Shown here: positions 61,934 through 64,000 of the stretch, piece by piece
How the letters are laid out: each line of letters starts with the position of its first letter
Position numbering within the stretch: the stretch's first letter is position 1
Origin: Qipengyuania gaetbuli
Lineage (GTDB): Bacteria; Pseudomonadota; Alphaproteobacteria; Sphingomonadales; Sphingomonadaceae
Direction: 5' to 3'
DNA: 64,000 nucleotides
Assembly: GCF_009827315.1 (NCBI RefSeq)
Contig: NZ_WTYF01000004.1
Location: 744,001-808,000, forward strand
Notes under the pieces: model-generated
Database searches by the model: none
Told to the model about the DNA's origin: nothing
The model's input: only the letters and a program-made list of their open reading frames with translations
Translations under genes and position numbers: made by a program

Positions 61934-63277
61934 ATGCTTACATCAACGCATTTGCTGCGCAGCAGGCGGTTCCTGCCGCTGTTCGTCACGCAGCTGTTCA
62001 ACGCCTTTAACGACAACCTCTACAAGACAGCCATGGTGCTGTTCGTCGTCTATTCGATCTACAATTCGGAAGAGGCGGAAGGACAGTTCAGCGCCATTGC
62101 GTCGGGACTGTTCATCCTGCCATTCTTCGTACTTTCGGCGCTGGCGGGCCAGCTTGCCGACATGCGCGACAAGGCGGCGATTATCCGCAAGGTGAAGTTC
62201 TGCGAGATCGTGCTGATGATCATTGGTGCAGGCGGGCTCTACCTTGCATGGCGCGGGTACGAGATGCCCGTGTCGCTCTTCGGCATCCAGACAACCTTTC
62301 CCATCGTCCTGATGCTCCTCGCCCTGTTCCTGACCGGGGTGCAGTCGACTTTCCTGGGCCCGATCAAATATGCGATCCTGCCCCAGCACCTGAAAAAGGA
62401 CGAAGTGCTCGCCGGGACGGGGCTTGTGGAGGCCGGAACCTACATCGCGATCCTGGCAGGGACGATCCTGGCAGGCTGGATACCGGTCGAAGTGGCCGCA
62501 ATAGGCATCATCCTGACTTCGGTCGTGGGGTATCTCGTCAGCCGCCAGATTCCCGACGCGCCGCCGCAAGGCACGGTGGAACAGCTCGACTGGCACATCC
62601 TGCGCGCCTCGGTGAAGCTCGTGCGCGAGACGATGCACGTGGGCGAGGTTTTCTATGCCATCATCGCAATCAGCTTCTTCTGGACCATCGGCGCAGTGCT
62701 GTTCATCCAGTTCCCGCCGCTGGCCAAGAATGTGATCATGGCGAGCAAGGAAGTGGCGAGCCTGTTCCTCGTCGTCTTCTCGGTCGGCATCGCCATCGGT
62801 TCGGTCGCCATCAACGCCCTTCTCAAGGGGCAGGTATCGGCCCGTTATTCGCCGCCTTCCGTAATCGTCATGGGCCTCTTCGTCATAGCTTTCTACGCCG
62901 TGGCGAAGCTGTGGCAGGCCGACCAGCCGACCGAACTGCTGGATGTGGCAGGCTTCCTTGCCTGGCCGATGGCAACGGTGCTGCTGCTCTGCCTGCTCGG
63001 CATTGCGATTGCAGGCGGGATGTTCGTGGTCCCGCTCTATGCTTTCCTCACCACCCGCGTCGCGCCCGACAAGGCGTCACGCACGATCGCGGCGAACAAT
63101 ATCGTCAATTCCGGTGCGATGGTTGGCGGGTCTCTTCTCGCCATGGCGATGAGCGCTGCAGGCGTGCCTATCGTCGAGCAGGTGCTGATCAGCGCCGCCA
63201 TGTGCCTTGTTTCGGCATGGCTGGGGCGCAAACTGCTGGATGCCGAGCGGCAGGCGGCCGCGCGCGAAGTGGCCTGA
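61934..63277 (+). CDS. MFS transporter, lysophospholipid (LplT)-like
   Basis: 447 residues from the ATG at 61934 (GGGGGG upstream; the longer open frame before it overlaps pgsA). Twelve membrane spans. FLPLFVTQLFNAFNDNLYKT opens it, with TGVQSTFLGPIKYAILPQHL, TGLVEAGTYIAILAG and IAANNIVNSGAMVGG: these fit LplT-type proteins that flip lysophospholipids inward for re-acylation. The acyltransferase Aas found fused to LplT in some bacteria is absent. Divergent from pgsA. Confidence 0.85.
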   Translation: MLTSTHLLRSRRFLPLFVTQLFNAFNDNLYKTAMVLFVVYSIYNSEEAEGQFSAIASGLFILPFFVLSALAGQLADMRDKAAIIRKVKFCEIVLMIIGAGGLYLAWRGYEMPVSLFGIQTTFPIVLMLLALFLTGVQSTFLGPIKYAILPQHLKKDEVLAGTGLVEAGTYIAILAGTILAGWIPVEVAAIGIILTSVVGYLVSRQIPDAPPQGTVEQLDWHILRASVKLVRETMHVGEVFYAIIAISFFWTIGAVLFIQFPPLAKNVIMASKEVASLFLVVFSVGIAIGSVAINALLKGQVSARYSPPSVIVMGLFVIAFYAVAKLWQADQPTELLDVAGFLAWPMATVLLLCLLGIAIAGGMFVVPLYAFLTTRVAPDKASRTIAANNIVNSGAMVGGSLLAMAMSAAGVPIVEQVLISAAMCLVSAWLGRKLLDAERQAAAREVA

Positions 63278-63472
63278 TCAGGCGATAAAGGCGAGGACTG
63301 CGGCGAAGGTCGCGAAATAGACTGATGCAGCGCCGCGCACGTCGGACGCGGTCAGCTTCCAGTCGACCGGCTGGTCCTGCGGGATGTCGGCAAACATCAT
63401 CCGCCGCTGGGGAAGACTGACCCGCAGCCAGTGGCGGGCTGCTTCGCTGTTGAGGACAAGTGCGCGTCTCAT
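63278..63472 (-). CDS. small membrane protein, unknown
   Basis: 64 residues with a polar N-terminus (RRALVLNSEAARHWL) and one hydrophobic segment near the C-terminus (VYFATFAAVLAFIA). It abuts the transporter stop with no gap, in convergent orientation. No family recognised and no strong ribosome site, so moderate confidence. Confidence 0.5.
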   Translation of the reverse strand: MRRALVLNSEAARHWLRVSLPQRRMMFADIPQDQPVDWKLTASDVRGAASVYFATFAAVLAFIA

Positions 63473-63621
63473 GATGCGGGTTTAACGCATTTTTAACCTT
63501 CGGGGTCCCGTTGAAAACGCGCTGTCGCAATGCGGGACATTAAGCCTTTCCGGTGAGGATAAAGCGCAAGAATTGCCGGCGCGATTGCGCAGGCCAGCGC
63601 CGGGCGCTAACCGCGTCAGCC

Positions 63622-64000
63622 ATGACCACGCGCCCCACCCCCGCCGCAGCCAAGCTGCTCGTCGACTGCCTGATCGAACAGGGGTGCGAGCGTATCTTCA
63701 CCGTGCCCGGCGAAAGCTTCCTGCAGGTGCTCGATGCGCTGGCAGGGCAGGATTCCATCGATCTCGTGACCTGCCGCCAGGAAGGCGGGGTCGCGATGAT
63801 GGCGTGCGCCGACGGAGCGATGACCGGCAGGCCCGGCGTCGCTTTCGTGACCCGCGGCCCGGGGGCGACCAATGCCAGCATCGGCGTCCATGTCGCCATG
63901 CAGGATTCGCAGCCGATGATCATGTTCGTGGGCGATGTCGATTCGGGCATGCGCGACCGCGAAGGCTTCCAGGAAGTCGACTTTGCCGCCTTCTTCGGCC
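63622..64000 (+). CDS. thiamine pyrophosphate-dependent enzyme (partial)
   Basis: The first 126 codons are in the window; the frame runs off the end. KLLVDCLIEQGCERIFTVPG, then TCRQEGGVAMMACADGAM with the cofactor-activating Glu, and GPGATNASIGVHVAMQDSQP are those of the acetolactate synthase/benzoylformate decarboxylase family. Whether it is a synthase, decarboxylase or oxalyl-CoA-type enzyme cannot be judged without the C-terminal cofactor domain. The start at 63622 is the first ATG after the intergenic region. Confidence 0.88.
   Translation, partial: MTTRPTPAAAKLLVDCLIEQGCERIFTVPGESFLQVLDALAGQDSIDLVTCRQEGGVAMMACADGAMTGRPGVAFVTRGPGATNASIGVHVAMQDSQPMIMFVGDVDSGMRDREGFQEVDFAAFFG

Noticed and set aside
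61529..63277. 582-codon frame as a longer transporter
   Set aside because: The upstream part is antisense to pgsA and highly charged; the transporter sequence starts cleanly at 61934 after a G-rich ribosome site.

Overview
The window reads as chromosomal DNA of an alphaproteobacterium, most likely a sphingomonad of the Erythrobacteraceae type. The signs are the family mix (Usg, DUF3034, HWE-type histidine kinases, winged-helix/TPR regulators, OxyR behind ribonuclease D, acpP-fabF-mltG order) and the elongator tRNA-Met. This is inference from protein families; no 16S gene is present.

Layout. Bases 1-300 hold a strongly folded, group II intron-like fragment without a reverse transcriptase. 0.4-7.1 kb is accessory: small membrane proteins and lipoproteins, a winged-helix/TPR regulator, a short cation diffusion facilitator, a DUF4118 histidine kinase and a TPR protein. 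7.6-13.2 kb is a heat-shock island: usg, groES-groEL behind a CIRCE-like operator, a DUF465 protein, one intact Hsp20 behind a sigma-32-like promoter, one Hsp20 gene broken by two in-frame stops, and a convergent HtrA protease. 13.6-18.1 kb pairs a truncated hemoglobin with a DUF3034 outer-membrane protein, a cupredoxin-like protein and a GGDEF/EAL enzyme. 18.3-20.4 kb has an HWE kinase convergent with a single-domain receiver. 20.6-23.0 kb is an arsR-arsI-arsC-acr3 operon. 23.1-26.1 kb has two exported hydrolases and an integrase remnant. 26.4-37.0 kb is a redox/signalling block: OsmC; two flavoproteins, a second truncated hemoglobin, a PAS-cyclase, a hybrid kinase and an OmpR-type regulator in one run; a cysteine synthase-glutaredoxin fusion with a coupled PLP decarboxylase; and a 41-residue peptide. 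All four units are preceded by a shared GAAAC-N16-CG(A/G) promoter-like motif. 37.4-48.5 kb is accessory again: Crp-type regulator, HD-domain protein, class II aldolase, methyltransferase, copper-type P-ATPase, TPR protein, fumarase C, NhaA. From tRNA-Met at 48.8 kb to the end the sequence is dense, GC-rich core genome: 2H phosphoesterase, mltG, fabF, acpP, a serine hydrolase, aspS, rnd, oxyR, a flippase, pgsA, an lplT-like transporter and a TPP enzyme that runs off the end.

The most striking structural feature is a dispersed family of imperfect palindromes with GTCCGC/GCGGAC ends, in an 85-87 bp form and a 60 bp form. I mapped 18 complete, partial or possible copies between 1.3 and 48.7 kb, mostly at gene 3' ends, and none in the core part after the tRNA. 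The best candidate for an undescribed system is the 26.3-37.0 kb redox/signalling block with its shared promoter motif. It is echoed by the 13.6-18.1 kb block, so a group 1 truncated hemoglobin is twice placed beside a second-messenger enzyme in one window.
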